From an uncultured Bacilli bacterium (lineage in GTDB: Bacteria > Bacillota_I > Bacilli_A > RF39 > UBA660): 64,000 nucleotides of DNA. Position numbers and translations under genes: made by a program. Positions 1 through 8,811 of this stretch are shown one piece after another. How positions within the stretch are numbered: the first letter of the stretch is position 1; every line of letters begins with the position of its first letter. The notes beneath the pieces were generated by a model that ran no database searches, was not told where the DNA came from, and saw only the letters and a program-made list of their open reading frames with translations. Where the stretch lies: the NCBI GenBank assembly GCA_934089275.1, contig CAKOJJ010000002.1, positions 27,545-91,544 on the forward strand. Reading direction: 5' to 3'.

Positions 1-334
1 TTGATAAAGTTTTAAATTCATAAGTATCATTATGACCTAATAACATAATAATAAACATCAAAATAATAATAAATATTCCGATTATTGCACTTTTCAAATA
101 TTTATAATCTATTTGACGATTCGGTTTTTTTTCGCCATCTAAAAACTCATCTATTCCTATATTAAAATCTTCACTCATTTGTTTTATAAGTGACATATCT
201 GGAAGATTTTTGCCATTTTCCCATTTAGAAACAGCTTGATAAGTAACACCATATTTATCAGCAAATTCCTTTTGAGTTAAATGATTTTCTGTTCTAAGTT
301 TTTTTATAAATTCACCTATTTTATTTTGATCCAC
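1..334 (-). CDS. XRE-family HTH regulator with a membrane segment (3' truncated by window edge)
   Basis: This is a 111-residue N-terminal fragment that runs off the left edge of the window. Residues about 8-60 form an XRE/Cro-type helix-turn-helix (LTQKEFADKYGVTYQAVSKW). A basic linker and one strongly hydrophobic helix follow (residues 82-100, IIGIFIIILMFIIMLLG), suggesting a membrane-tethered transcription factor. The only start that avoids an in-frame TAA is GTG at 334, preceded by a GGATGTGG ribosome-site-like run. It is divergent from the small gene at 426, so the 92-bp gap holds promoters for both. Its target and ligand cannot be told. Confidence 0.75.
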   Translation of the reverse strand, partial: MDQNKIGEFIKKLRTENHLTQKEFADKYGVTYQAVSKWENGKNLPDMSLIKQMSEDFNIGIDEFLDGEKKPNRQIDYKYLKSAIIGIFIIILMFIIMLLGHNDTYEFKTLS

Positions 335-425
335 AAAACCACATCCATTATCTATTTAATTATATCATTATATTTAATAATTCTAAATATTTTTTATTGG
401 CATAAAATTATAAAAAGGAGAAGAT

Positions 426-647
426 ATGAAGATAAATGATTTAGTAACTATTGATGAAAACCATTATATAATTTTTAGCAAATGTAAATATAACAACACC
501 GAATTTTATTATTTAATTAATGATAAAGAAAAGAAATATTGCTTCTTCGAAAACAAAAAAGCAATTTTAATTGAAGATAAAAATCTAATGGATATACTTA
601 CACCATTGTTTATAGATACTTTTAAATTACATTTTGATATAACATAA
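426..647 (+). CDS. Small hypothetical protein (73 aa)
   Basis: A short acidic and aromatic-rich protein with an ATG preceded by AAAAAGGAGAAG, a good ribosome site at normal spacing. No signal peptide, membrane helix or known motif is visible; the alternating hydrophobic pattern (HYIIFSKCKY, EFYYLIND) suggests a small beta fold. It is divergent from the truncated XRE regulator and convergent with tag. I do not recognise the family. Confidence 0.6.
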   Translation: MKINDLVTIDENHYIIFSKCKYNNTEFYYLINDKEKKYCFFENKKAILIEDKNLMDILTPLFIDTFKLHFDIT

Positions 648-688
648 ATTTATTGAAAAAAGCAATATATTTATTGATATAAAATAAA

Positions 689-1231
689 TTATCTGTTTTT
701 ATATAAAAAGCAGTTTTTTTCATGAGCATATATAACACCTATTGCACAAAGATATGAATAAATAATTGTCGAACCCACAAACTTCATTCCACGCTTTTTT
801 AAATCAAAAGATATCTTATCAGAAAGTTCTGAGGTTGTTTTTCCACTTTCATAAAAAATAATTCCACCTGTAAAAGTACAAAGATAATTATAAAAACCTC
901 CAAATTTTTTTATGATATCAAAATATATTTTGGAATTATTAATACTTGCTTGAATCTTTAATCGATTACGAATAATTGCTTTATCGTTCATTAATTTTTC
1001 AATTTTTTTATCATCAAAGTTCACAACCTTATTTATATCAAAACCTTCGTATGCTTTTAAAAAGGCTTCTCTTTTATTTAAAACACATTCCCATGAAAGA
1101 CCAGCTTGAAATGATTCAAGTATAAACATTTCATAAAGATATTTTTCATCTTTATTTAAAATACACCATTCATTATCATGATAGTTAACATATTTTTCAT
1201 TTTTTAAATTACACCACGAACATCTATTCAT
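689..1231 (-). CDS. tag: DNA-3-methyladenine glycosylase I
   Basis: Base-excision repair enzyme that removes 3-methyladenine from alkylated DNA. At 180 aa it matches the family length. The zinc-binding set known from E. coli Tag is present: Cys4, His18 (NYHDNEW), His170 and Cys174 (YAHEKNC). The active-site stretch ESFQAGLSWECVLNKRE and the C-terminal KFVGSTIIYSYLCAIG segment are typical. The start ATG at 1231 lies inside the end of ogt (8-bp overlap) and follows CCGGAGGATAAAT, so the two are translationally coupled. It is the last gene of a four-gene repair operon read leftward from 3484. Confidence 0.93.
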   Translation of the reverse strand: MNRCSWCNLKNEKYVNYHDNEWCILNKDEKYLYEMFILESFQAGLSWECVLNKREAFLKAYEGFDINKVVNFDDKKIEKLMNDKAIIRNRLKIQASINNSKIYFDIIKKFGGFYNYLCTFTGGIIFYESGKTTSELSDKISFDLKKRGMKFVGSTIIYSYLCAIGVIYAHEKNCFLYKNR

Positions 1232-1733
1232 ATTTATCCTCCGGAATACTCATATAATCTTTATAACTTCCTTCTAACTTTAGCAAATTTAGTTTATTAT
1301 TAATTCCTCCACCATAACCAACTAAAGAATTATTTTTTCCAATAACACGATGACATGGAATAATTAAACAAATGGGATTTCTATGCAAAGCTCCCCCTAC
1401 TGCTTGAGCAGACATTTTCTTTATTCCACGTTTTTTAGCAATACTTTGAGCAATATCTCCATAAGTTAAAAGTTCTCCAGAAGGAATATCTTTGATTTCA
1501 TCTATTACCGATAAGCAAAAATTGCTTACACCAGTAATTTTAAACTTTGGAGTAAATGTAGGTTCAACTCCAGAAAAATAAATATCTAACCATTTTACTG
1601 CTTCAGTAAACACTTCCTCATTTTCACAAATTATTTCTTCATTTGAAAACTCCAACCTAGTTAAATATTCCCCGTCACTTTCAAGTATTATGTTATCAAA
1701 ATTATATGGTGTTATATAAATTTTTTTATACAT
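1224..1733 (-). CDS. ogt: Methylated-DNA--protein-cysteine S-methyltransferase
   Basis: Suicide repair protein that transfers the methyl group of O6-methylguanine (or O4-methylthymine) to its own cysteine. The signature PCHRVIG places the acceptor Cys at residue 127. The upstream GELLTYGDIAQSIA wing and the downstream VGYGGGINNKLNLLKLEG are standard for the family, and 169 aa is the usual single-domain length. It overlaps tag by 8 bp and starts 9 bp after the DUF1848 stop with a weak ribosome site. Pairing ogt with tag makes this an alkylation-damage repair operon. Confidence 0.94.
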   Translation of the reverse strand: MYKKIYITPYNFDNIILESDGEYLTRLEFSNEEIICENEEVFTEAVKWLDIYFSGVEPTFTPKFKITGVSNFCLSVIDEIKDIPSGELLTYGDIAQSIAKKRGIKKMSAQAVGGALHRNPICLIIPCHRVIGKNNSLVGYGGGINNKLNLLKLEGSYKDYMSIPEDKYE

Positions 1734-1742
1734 TATATCACT

Positions 1743-2633
1743 TCACTTTAAGCGTCTTTTTATTATATCATCACTTTCTAATTTTCCAATAAGTAAAGAT
1801 GAATTTTTATCGTGTCTTTTAATATTTTCAGCAACTGCTTCTTCATCATAATTCGCATAACAATATTTACACATATGCGGACAAGTATTATACCATCCAA
1901 TATCAACCATCGGAACACAGTGGCATTTGTGATCCTTTCTAGCAGTCCATTCACCTTTATAGATTTTACCAGTTAATTTGTAAACAAGTTCTTTTGACAT
2001 ACATTCATCTTTAATAAATCCATATTCAACTAAAGTGTTATCTTCAAAACAAGTAGAAACTTTAATATTATGAGATTCCGCAATAGAGCTAAAATTAGTT
2101 CCAATTAAAGCATAATCAGAATTACTAAATTCTTTATATTTTAAAGTACTATAATTTTTTCTAACATTTTTATAATCATCAATGAAAGATACAATTATTT
2201 TATTAATATAACCATCCAATTTTGAGCAAAGCTTAGAAAATGCTTTAATATGATAAGAAATTGAATAAACATCACTTATAAATATTGGATCATATCTAAC
2301 AACAACATTTTCTATTCCTAGAATTTTACTGATTTTCTTCACTGATTCTATAACTTTACTTTTATCAGGGACATTTGGTTCAATATCCTTTTTATATGGA
2401 GTAATTGTTACATGAAAAACAATTGGTTTGTTAATAAGTTCTAATTTATCAACAATAGGAATTGGATTTTTAGTACAAAATAAAATTGCATCTACATCTT
2501 CAAAAAAAATTCTACTAACTAGTTTTTTATTAAAAGGATTTCTTACATCAACAAATCCTTCATTGTATCTATTCATAAACCAATCTGTATAAAAGGCAAC
2601 AATATCTGTTCTTCCACTCACATTTAATATCAT
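1743..2633 (-). CDS. DUF1848 family protein, putative Fe-S enzyme
   Basis: A 296-aa protein of the DUF1848 family, recognised by the N-terminal ILNVSGRTDIVAFYTDWF and a C-terminal cysteine cluster around residues 236-261 (KCHCVPMVDIGWYNTC, then CKYCYAN). Such a cluster suggests a metal or iron-sulfur centre. The family is often compared with spore-photoproduct-lyase or radical-SAM-like repair proteins, but its reaction is not established. The ATG overlaps the nucleoside hydrolase stop as ATGA, and ogt follows after 9 bp, so it sits inside an alkylation-repair operon. A role in nucleotide or DNA damage is inferred from context only. Confidence 0.85.
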   Translation of the reverse strand: MILNVSGRTDIVAFYTDWFMNRYNEGFVDVRNPFNKKLVSRIFFEDVDAILFCTKNPIPIVDKLELINKPIVFHVTITPYKKDIEPNVPDKSKVIESVKKISKILGIENVVVRYDPIFISDVYSISYHIKAFSKLCSKLDGYINKIIVSFIDDYKNVRKNYSTLKYKEFSNSDYALIGTNFSSIAESHNIKVSTCFEDNTLVEYGFIKDECMSKELVYKLTGKIYKGEWTARKDHKCHCVPMVDIGWYNTCPHMCKYCYANYDEEAVAENIKRHDKNSSLLIGKLESDDIIKRRLK

Positions 2634-3484
2634 TCTACATTGTCTTTCTTTAACACTTCAAACATATTATCTAATATCAAATTAGCATTTAACCCCCGAA
2701 CAAAAGTAATTTCGTGATCACTTTTGACAAAGATAAACTTGTTGTCTTCACCTATTTCTGGAGCACATATATTTATAGTTTTAAACCATTTTTTATTTAT
2801 CATATAAGCAACAACGCTTATATCCCAAAGTGGCCATCTTCTATGTGGACCCCAAGGTCTATCATAAAATTTGTCAATTAAATAATCATTTAAAGCATTT
2901 CCACTTTTAAGTTCATATTTTAATTCGTATATTGACATAAGTAAATTTGACGTTATAGGAGAACATGGAATAACTGTCATATTAACTTTAGATGAAAAGA
3001 CATATCCTACTGCATCAACATCTTGCTTAAAATTAAAATCTTGATTATCACCAAATAAAAAGTTACTTCCTAACCAAATTAGTTCAATTTTATTTATAAC
3101 TTCAGGATGATGTTTTAACAATATAGCTATATTAGTAAGACATCCTATAGCTAAAATATAGGTTTTATCACATTCTTTTATAATTTCAAACATTCTTTTT
3201 ATTGCATCTGTTTCTTCCTCATAACCATTTTTAAAATAGTCTCTACTTCCTTTTACAATGGTTGTATAGTCATGAATACCTAAATAATCATAAAGTTTGC
3301 AGGCTTCTTTATAACTTGCATCAATAGATTCTGCTACTGTACCTTTCCACATACTATGTTTAAAAGGAGCAATCGTGATTGCTTTTACATTAAACATGTT
3401 AGATTTTAAAAGATATGCAATCGCGAATAAATCATCTGCTTCATTACATACATCACTATCTAAGATAACATTTGGTTTATTCAT
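2630..3484 (-). CDS. Inosine/uridine-preferring nucleoside hydrolase family protein
   Basis: A 284-aa member of the nucleoside hydrolase fold, which cleaves the N-glycosidic bond of ribonucleosides. The calcium-binding N-terminal motif reads DSDVCNEADD (residues 9-18) instead of the usual DTDxGxDDxxA, so Asp9, Asp11 and the acidic pair are kept while the middle is altered. ILAIGCLTNIAILLKHHPE resembles the family's GPLTNLA segment. It is the first gene of the leftward operon with DUF1848, ogt and tag, so it may handle damaged nucleosides; ordinary salvage is the alternative. Substrate is not predictable. Confidence 0.8.
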   Translation of the reverse strand: MNKPNVILDSDVCNEADDLFAIAYLLKSNMFNVKAITIAPFKHSMWKGTVAESIDASYKEACKLYDYLGIHDYTTIVKGSRDYFKNGYEEETDAIKRMFEIIKECDKTYILAIGCLTNIAILLKHHPEVINKIELIWLGSNFLFGDNQDFNFKQDVDAVGYVFSSKVNMTVIPCSPITSNLLMSIYELKYELKSGNALNDYLIDKFYDRPWGPHRRWPLWDISVVAYMINKKWFKTINICAPEIGEDNKFIFVKSDHEITFVRGLNANLILDNMFEVLKKDNVE

Positions 3485-3513
3485 AATACCACTTCCATAC
3501 TATATATAGTATA

Positions 3514-3542
3514 ACAAAAAAAGATATAACTTAATATATCTC
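3514..3542 (-). terminator. Rho-independent terminator of tspO
   Basis: On the minus strand an AGATATA/TATATCT stem with a short AT loop is followed by seven T. It starts at the tspO stop codon and lies before the nucleoside hydrolase start. Confidence 0.7.
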
Positions 3543-3985
3543 TAATTAAAAATAAATATTGAAATATTCAAATATAACGCAAATAATAACCAAATTATAT
3601 AAGGAATTTGTAAGTATCCAGCTATTTTATTTTTAGAATACATTTGATAAATCATTATAACCACAAACCAAATTAAAAATATTAATTCTATTGTTGAAAA
3701 CAAATAGGTTTTAAACAAAAAAAACAATGGACTCCATAATGAATTTAAAACAAGTTGCATTCCATACACTTTATAAACCTCATTGTCATCTTTACTTGAT
3801 AAATATAAAGAAATACTCATAAGTATATAAAGAATTGTCCAAACAATTGGAAATAATATTTTAGGAGGAAATAAAACTGGTTTAATCAAATAATCTGTAT
3901 TAAAATCAATAAAAATAGTAGGTAAAACGGCAACTCCAAAAGTAATTAACAATATAATAATAAATTTTTTCATATTCATCTCCAT
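3542..3985 (-). CDS. tspO: TspO/MBR family tryptophan-rich sensory protein
   Basis: A 147-aa integral membrane protein of the TspO (peripheral benzodiazepine receptor) family, which binds tetrapyrroles and related ligands in the membrane. Five hydrophobic helices can be seen. The family hallmarks are present: LFPIVWTILYILM in helix 2 and the NSLWSPLFF motif in helix 3. The start at 3985 follows a GGAGATGAATATG context; the internal Met at residue 3 or 5 is an alternative. It is followed by a terminator and appears monocistronic. Confidence 0.85.
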   Translation of the reverse strand: MEMNMKKFIIILLITFGVAVLPTIFIDFNTDYLIKPVLFPPKILFPIVWTILYILMSISLYLSSKDDNEVYKVYGMQLVLNSLWSPLFFLFKTYLFSTIELIFLIWFVVIMIYQMYSKNKIAGYLQIPYIIWLLFALYLNISIFIFN

Positions 3986-4014
3986 TATTATTATATTTAA
4001 ATCATTTAAAATTA

Positions 4015-4608
4015 TTATGAGGATCTAATGTGATTTTCAAATTCTTTTTTATATTTTTCAATTGTTTCAGAGACATTAAAGGAATAAACACTTGTTAGTA
4101 TTCCATCAGCTGGATCCACTTCCGTTTTTTCAAGTTTACCACCTAATGCTTCCATAGTTTTACTTGAACCTAAGTTGTCAACATCACAAGAAAGCATAAT
4201 ATTCGATAATCCAATTTTTTGAGCCTCAAAAAGACCTAAATACAAGTTTATTTTATTATATCCTTTTCTTCTTTCTGTTGGACGAATACTATATCCAATA
4301 TTTCCACCAAAGGAAATCATTTCCTTTGGTAGATTCCATCGAACACTTATGGTTCCAACTAACTTATTATCATCTTCTCTAATAAGTAAAAATGTTTTAG
4401 TTTGAGCTCTATGCATACTTTTCGCATATTCTTCATTTTGCATATTTAAACATTTAGTTAATGCTTCTTCAAATGTTAGTCCCGAAAGAATGTTATCTAA
4501 AGAACCCATCCCATTAAGATCTGAATTATAATCCACAAACTCATTAATATAATCAACTATATCCTTTTTTCTTTGAATAGATGGTCTTTCCAAATAAAAC
4601 TTGTTCAT
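4015..4608 (-). CDS. GNAT family N-acetyltransferase
   Basis: A 197-aa GNAT-fold protein. Residues about 70-100 give the FLLIREDDNKLVGTISVRW strand pair. The acetyl-CoA-binding region reads IRPTERRKGYNKINL, close to the R/Q-x-x-G-x-G/A consensus but with Asn in the last position. NLGSSKTMEALGGK is the usual C-terminal helix preceding the final strand. Substrate is unknown; small-molecule or protein N-acetylation are both possible. It is 19 bp from the zinc-ribbon gene upstream, in the same direction. Confidence 0.8.
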   Translation of the reverse strand: MNKFYLERPSIQRKKDIVDYINEFVDYNSDLNGMGSLDNILSGLTFEEALTKCLNMQNEEYAKSMHRAQTKTFLLIREDDNKLVGTISVRWNLPKEMISFGGNIGYSIRPTERRKGYNKINLYLGLFEAQKIGLSNIMLSCDVDNLGSSKTMEALGGKLEKTEVDPADGILTSVYSFNVSETIEKYKKEFENHIRSS

Positions 4609-4626
4609 ATATTTCCAATCTATATT

Positions 4627-4860
4627 TTATTCATTACTAGTTAAATCAACATATAATTCAACTAACCCACATTTTGGACAAACTCTTGCTTTTAAACGTT
4701 TTTTAGACATTTTCTTATTACTAAACAACATTTTAGTCCCATTTTGTTCATCATCATAATCTAAAAATATTTGTTCTTCAAATTTAATTCCACCAACATA
4801 ATTAGTATGAAGACTAGAACATTCAATCATTTCAACATTACAATCTTTACATTTTTTCAT
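4627..4860 (-). CDS. Small zinc-ribbon protein (77 aa)
   Basis: Two CxxC pairs (CKDC near residue 4 and CPKCG near residue 62) bracket a charged middle, a four-Cys zinc ribbon of the YgiT/nucleic-acid-binding type. A separate function cannot be assigned. It is probably co-transcribed with the acetyltransferase downstream. Confidence 0.7.
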   Translation of the reverse strand: MKKCKDCNVEMIECSSLHTNYVGGIKFEEQIFLDYDDEQNGTKMLFSNKKMSKKRLKARVCPKCGLVELYVDLTSNE

Positions 4861-4927
4861 TTAAACTCTCCTAATCATTTTATTTTGTTATATATACTAT
4901 ATCATAAATTATAATTTAATTGTTTTC

Positions 4928-6664
4928 CTATTTCCCTTTTTTTATTTCAGATTCATATAGATGCTTATATTCAGAACATCTATTTAACAATTCTTTATGA
5001 GTTCCAGAATCTATTATCTTTCCATTTTCAATAAAGAATATTTTATCACAGTTTAATATTGTAGAGAATCTATGTGCTATTATCATGATTGTATATTCAT
5101 TCTTTAAATTATTAATGGCTTCTTGAATTTTACCTTGTGTTTCATTATCCAATGCACTTGTTGCTTCATCAAATAAAATTATTTCCGTCTTTTGAATTAA
5201 TGCTCTAGCGATAGCAAGTCTTTGTCTTTGACCGCCAGACAAAGTAACACCACCTTCACCAACTACTGTATTATATTTATTTGGCAAACTCTCAATAAAA
5301 TCATCTAGGCAAGCTAAACGACACGCTTCTTTTATCTCCTTTAATGTTACATCTTCTTTAACAAGCTTCATATTATCAATAATACTCATATTAAAGATAT
5401 AAGGACTTTGAGATATAATTGTTATATTACCCCTAATAGAATCTTCATCTAAATCATTTATTGAATTTCCATCTATAAGAATATCACCAGACTCAATATT
5501 ATACATTTTACACATTAAACTAAAAATCGTTGTTTTGCCACTTCCACTTTTTCCGACAAAACCTACAGTTGTATTAGCATCTACTTTAAAATTAATATTA
5601 TCTAATACTTTTAAATCATTATCATAAGAGAACGAAACATTTTTAAATTCAAAATTACCTTTAATATTATCAATATGTTTTTTACCAAATTCTTCTTTGT
5701 TAAATGATTTATTATCTAATAAGGAAAACACTCTTTCAAATGATAAGTTAAAACAATTGGCTTCTTCTAATAAATCGGATATGCTAGCCATAAAGCTTTG
5801 CATAACTCGTTCTCTATAAGAAAATAGTGCAATACTCATCGCGACAGACAACTTGTTACTACTTATTAAATACATAAATAATATAATTAAAACAAATTGA
5901 AATAATTCTTTTAAACATTCAATAACAAAGTTATAAGAAATATCAACATTACGCATATCTAAATATTTTTGATTTTTTTCTTGAATATTTTCATTCAACA
6001 TATTAACAAATCCACTTTTAGCATTTAACATTTTAACGTCTCTAGCACCTCTAACTAATTCACTTGTTAAACCGGTTACTTTTTCTTGTTGTTTTCTTTT
6101 CTCTTTATCCAGTTTATTTATCTTTTTAGATTTTGATAAATGTAACATAGTTAAAATAACCGAAACCAATAAATAAAAAATAAAAACATACTTGTTAATA
6201 ATAAATATTGAAATAAATGTACCTACACTCGAAATAATTCCGACTAATTTTCCATAACCAGCAGTAAACATCTTAGCTAGCTCATCAGTATCTTTTGTCA
6301 TTCTTTGAACAAAAACACCACTTGAATTATTATCTAAATCTGTTTGAGAAATTTTTAATATTTCACTGCTTAATGATTTTTGTAATTTTTCGGTAACTCC
6401 AACAGTAAACTTTTGAGTGTTTTTTCTTATCAATACCGTCTTTAGTGCATTTATTAATCCTAATACTAAAACAACTAAACTCATAACGATTAATTGAACC
6501 CAATTGTTATCTGTCAAATATACAAGTTGATTAGCAACTAGAATCGGTAAAGCAATTCCGATGATAATACCAAAAATTGATCCAATTGTTTCAAGTATTA
6601 AACAACTTTTATATTCTTTTCCATACTTATAAACTGTTTTTATGTTTTTAAAAGTTTGTTTCAT
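4928..6664 (-). CDS. ABC transporter, fused permease/ATPase (exporter type)
   Basis: A 578-aa half-transporter of the type I exporter (MsbA/LmrA/BmrA-like) class that would work as a homodimer in the cytoplasmic membrane. Residues 1-300 are the six-helix transmembrane domain. Residues about 335-578 are the nucleotide-binding domain, with Walker A GKSGSGKTT (371-379), Q-loop around 419, signature LSGGQ (475-479), Walker B ILFDE (496-500) and an IAHR switch histidine. Its start overlaps the end of the TetR gene by 4 bp, so regulator and pump form one operon, a common arrangement for drug or peptide efflux. Substrate cannot be read from sequence. Confidence 0.92.
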   Translation of the reverse strand: MKQTFKNIKTVYKYGKEYKSCLILETIGSIFGIIIGIALPILVANQLVYLTDNNWVQLIVMSLVVLVLGLINALKTVLIRKNTQKFTVGVTEKLQKSLSSEILKISQTDLDNNSSGVFVQRMTKDTDELAKMFTAGYGKLVGIISSVGTFISIFIINKYVFIFYLLVSVILTMLHLSKSKKINKLDKEKRKQQEKVTGLTSELVRGARDVKMLNAKSGFVNMLNENIQEKNQKYLDMRNVDISYNFVIECLKELFQFVLIILFMYLISSNKLSVAMSIALFSYRERVMQSFMASISDLLEEANCFNLSFERVFSLLDNKSFNKEEFGKKHIDNIKGNFEFKNVSFSYDNDLKVLDNINFKVDANTTVGFVGKSGSGKTTIFSLMCKMYNIESGDILIDGNSINDLDEDSIRGNITIISQSPYIFNMSIIDNMKLVKEDVTLKEIKEACRLACLDDFIESLPNKYNTVVGEGGVTLSGGQRQRLAIARALIQKTEIILFDEATSALDNETQGKIQEAINNLKNEYTIMIIAHRFSTILNCDKIFFIENGKIIDSGTHKELLNRCSEYKHLYESEIKKGK

Positions 6665-7218
6665 TTTATCACCCTTTCTAAATTATCTATTAAATTTCTT
6701 ATTAAACTTTTTATTTCTTCATCCGTAACTACGATACTTTTACAAGCAATTTGACAGGACAAGCCATGCGTATAGAATCTAACATCACGATATAATTTCT
6801 TTGCTTGTTCAGGTGTTAAAGAATATTGTTTAGGAATAGAGGTAATAGTTTCAACATTCCAACTTGACGATAATACTTCATCAATTGTTCTTGAACCCGC
6901 TAACTCAGACATAAATAAGGCTTTAAATATTTTCGATTCATTGTAAGCAAAGCTTGCATATGCATAACTTATTGTATAAAGATAATCATTCTTATCAACG
7001 ATTTTATCTATATATAGATCATAATAATCATGAAGATACTTTTTCAATTCGATTTTAAAATTATCCATGTTATTAAAATTTCTAAATAATGGTTGAGTGG
7101 AACAACCGATATATTTGCATAGATCTCTTGAATTCAATAACTCTATACCAAATTCATTAATATAATCCTTTGCTTTAAGCAAAAACATTTCCTTATCGTA
7201 TTCCACTTTTCTTGCCAT
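6661..7218 (-). CDS. TetR-family transcriptional regulator
   Basis: A 185-aa protein with an N-terminal TetR-type helix-turn-helix (residues about 8-55; ELLNSRDLCKYIGCSTQPLFRNFNNMD) and a C-terminal ligand-binding domain with a TetR_C-like all-helical pattern. It is the first gene of a two-gene operon with the ABC exporter (ATGA overlap at 6661-6664). Two near-identical palindromes lie directly upstream at 7234-7259 and 7282-7307 and are the obvious operators. By analogy with the family, it represses itself and the pump until an exported compound binds. Confidence 0.88.
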   Translation of the reverse strand: MARKVEYDKEMFLLKAKDYINEFGIELLNSRDLCKYIGCSTQPLFRNFNNMDNFKIELKKYLHDYYDLYIDKIVDKNDYLYTISYAYASFAYNESKIFKALFMSELAGSRTIDEVLSSSWNVETITSIPKQYSLTPEQAKKLYRDVRFYTHGLSCQIACKSIVVTDEEIKSLIRNLIDNLERVIK

Positions 7219-7233
7219 ATAATCACCTCTTCC

Positions 7234-7307
7234 AATAAAATATCAATTGTTATTTTATTATATGCACAGTGTTCTGTCAACTATAAAATAGCAGATGTTA
7301 TTTTATA
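7234..7307 (-). promoter_or_regulatory. Twin TetR-type operators upstream of the regulator-exporter operon
   Basis: Two inverted repeats of 26 bp are centred 48 bp apart. Site 1 (7234-7259) is AATAAAATA, 8-bp spacer TCAATTGT, TATTTTATT. Site 2 (7282-7307) is TATAAAATA, spacer GCAGATGT, TATTTTATA. Both have perfect 9-bp arms, and the spacers share the pattern nCAnnTGT. Site 1 begins 16 bp upstream of the TetR start codon. Confidence 0.8.
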
Positions 7308-7705
7308 ATACAAATAGTAATTGATTTAATAAAATATAATTTTAATTTATAACCAAAATACAAAACAAAACATTCTTAACTGAGCATTCTTTCACCACTG
7401 CTACATTACTAACAAAAGTAGTGCAATATTTGCCGAAAACATGGTATAATTTTAAAGAATAGGAGTAGAGGGAAGTTATAGTTATTAATACTAGTATACA
7501 AATGATGTTTTTATTTTTTTAACGATAAAATAATGTTGTATTTTATATACCTAGTTGTTTAATTAGCATTATCTAAATAAGAACAGCAAAAAAAAAATAA
7601 ATATATGCAAAATTACGTAAATCGCTTTTGAAACATTTAATCGACTAATCTTTAGACTATTCAAGACTTTGGTAAATTTAAATTATATGTGTTAAAAACG
7701 CATAA

Positions 7706-7839
7706 AAAGGAGGTATTCTATAAGATTTGTTAAAACTTTTTATATGTAATAAACAATCGATAAAAAAAATCTTTGATTCATTTCAGGACTTATTAATTTA
7801 CTTACATTAATAGTCCTAATACAAGTCTAAATCAAAGAT
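7706..7839 (+). promoter_or_regulatory. Structured leader before the zinc-ribbon gene pair, with possible TTG leader ORF
   Basis: The 553-bp gap 7308-7860 has no ordinary gene. A strong ribosome-site-like AAAGGAGGT lies at 7706-7714, 12 bp before a TTG (7727) that opens 27 codons ending at TAA 7808-7810. A nested hairpin follows: outer arms ATCTTTGATT (7769-7778) and AATCAAAGAT (7830-7839), inner arms AGGACTTATTAA and TTAATAGTCCT. The true ribosome site AGGAGG for the downstream gene comes after it. The upstream part (7310-7700) shows an extended -10 TGGTATAAT at about 7441-7449 and little else. Confidence 0.45.
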
Positions 7840-7860
7840 AATAAAAGAAGGAGGAAAATT

Positions 7861-8760
7861 ATGACTTGTTCAAAATGTGGTGCAAATAATATTGATGGTT
7901 CTAATTTTTGTATTAAGTGTGGTGCAAATCTAAAAGAAATGCCACAAACCATTCAGACTAACAATGCACCTAGTCAAAATTTACAACAAATGAACGTACA
8001 ACAAGAACAACCAATAAATAGTCAACAATTAGAAAATACTCAACAACCAACATATAACCAACCAATTCAACAATCAAATGCTAATACAAGTGCTAGCACT
8101 TCTCCATTAAACTATTTAATGTATATTATAGCTGTTATGATAAAACCATTTAAAAGTTTTAAAGAAGAAGAAACTAAATTAAATGATACTAAAACATCAT
8201 TAATTTTAGCACTAATTATGTCAGGTGCAATGACTATTATAAATTTAATAAAAACAATATTTTCAACTGTAAGAGTTGCAAGCTATAGTTGGACAAGTGG
8301 TTACACTTATTCATGGCAATGGGATAATTTAAAAAATATTAAATGGATTGAAGTTATTGGTAAAAACTTCTTAATATATGCCTGTGTTCTTTTAGCAATT
8401 GCATTAATATTCTATTTAGGAAGTTTAATCATAAAGAAACAATTAAGTTTTATAAAATCTTTATCAATTGCTTCTACTTCAGTAATTCCTGCTATTATAT
8501 GTGGAATGATTATTTCTCCATTAGCAGGAAAAATATGGAGTCCATTAAGTATTGTATTTATTGCTGTTGGTGGAGTTTATTCATTTATTATCCTTTATGA
8601 ATTAATGAATGAAGAGTTAAAATTAGACGGTGATAAAAAGATTTACTTTAATCTAATATGTCTTGGAATATTAACTATTGCTGGATATTATGCATTTATG
8701 AAATTATTCATGAGTTCATTGACAAGTGAATTAGGTGGACTTTTAGATTTATTTAAATAA
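7861..8760 (+). CDS. Zinc-ribbon membrane protein (299 aa)
   Basis: The N-terminus is a four-Cys zinc ribbon (CSKCGANN then FCIKCGANLKE, residues 3-27). A Gln/Asn-rich flexible linker (about 30-80) precedes a membrane domain with roughly five hydrophobic helices between residues about 110 and 290, resembling Yip1/DUF1282-type domains. Zinc-ribbon plus membrane proteins are common in low-GC Gram-positives, but their role is unknown. It has an excellent GAAGGAGGAAAATT ribosome site and a structured leader. The next gene starts with the same kind of ribbon, so the pair may act together at the membrane. Confidence 0.75.
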   Translation: MTCSKCGANNIDGSNFCIKCGANLKEMPQTIQTNNAPSQNLQQMNVQQEQPINSQQLENTQQPTYNQPIQQSNANTSASTSPLNYLMYIIAVMIKPFKSFKEEETKLNDTKTSLILALIMSGAMTIINLIKTIFSTVRVASYSWTSGYTYSWQWDNLKNIKWIEVIGKNFLIYACVLLAIALIFYLGSLIIKKQLSFIKSLSIASTSVIPAIICGMIISPLAGKIWSPLSIVFIAVGGVYSFIILYELMNEELKLDGDKKIYFNLICLGILTIAGYYAFMKLFMSSLTSELGGLLDLFK

Positions 8761-8811
8761 TATATTTTAGTTGTATACATTATACTGATTTAAAACTAAT
8801 CTATATAGAAT

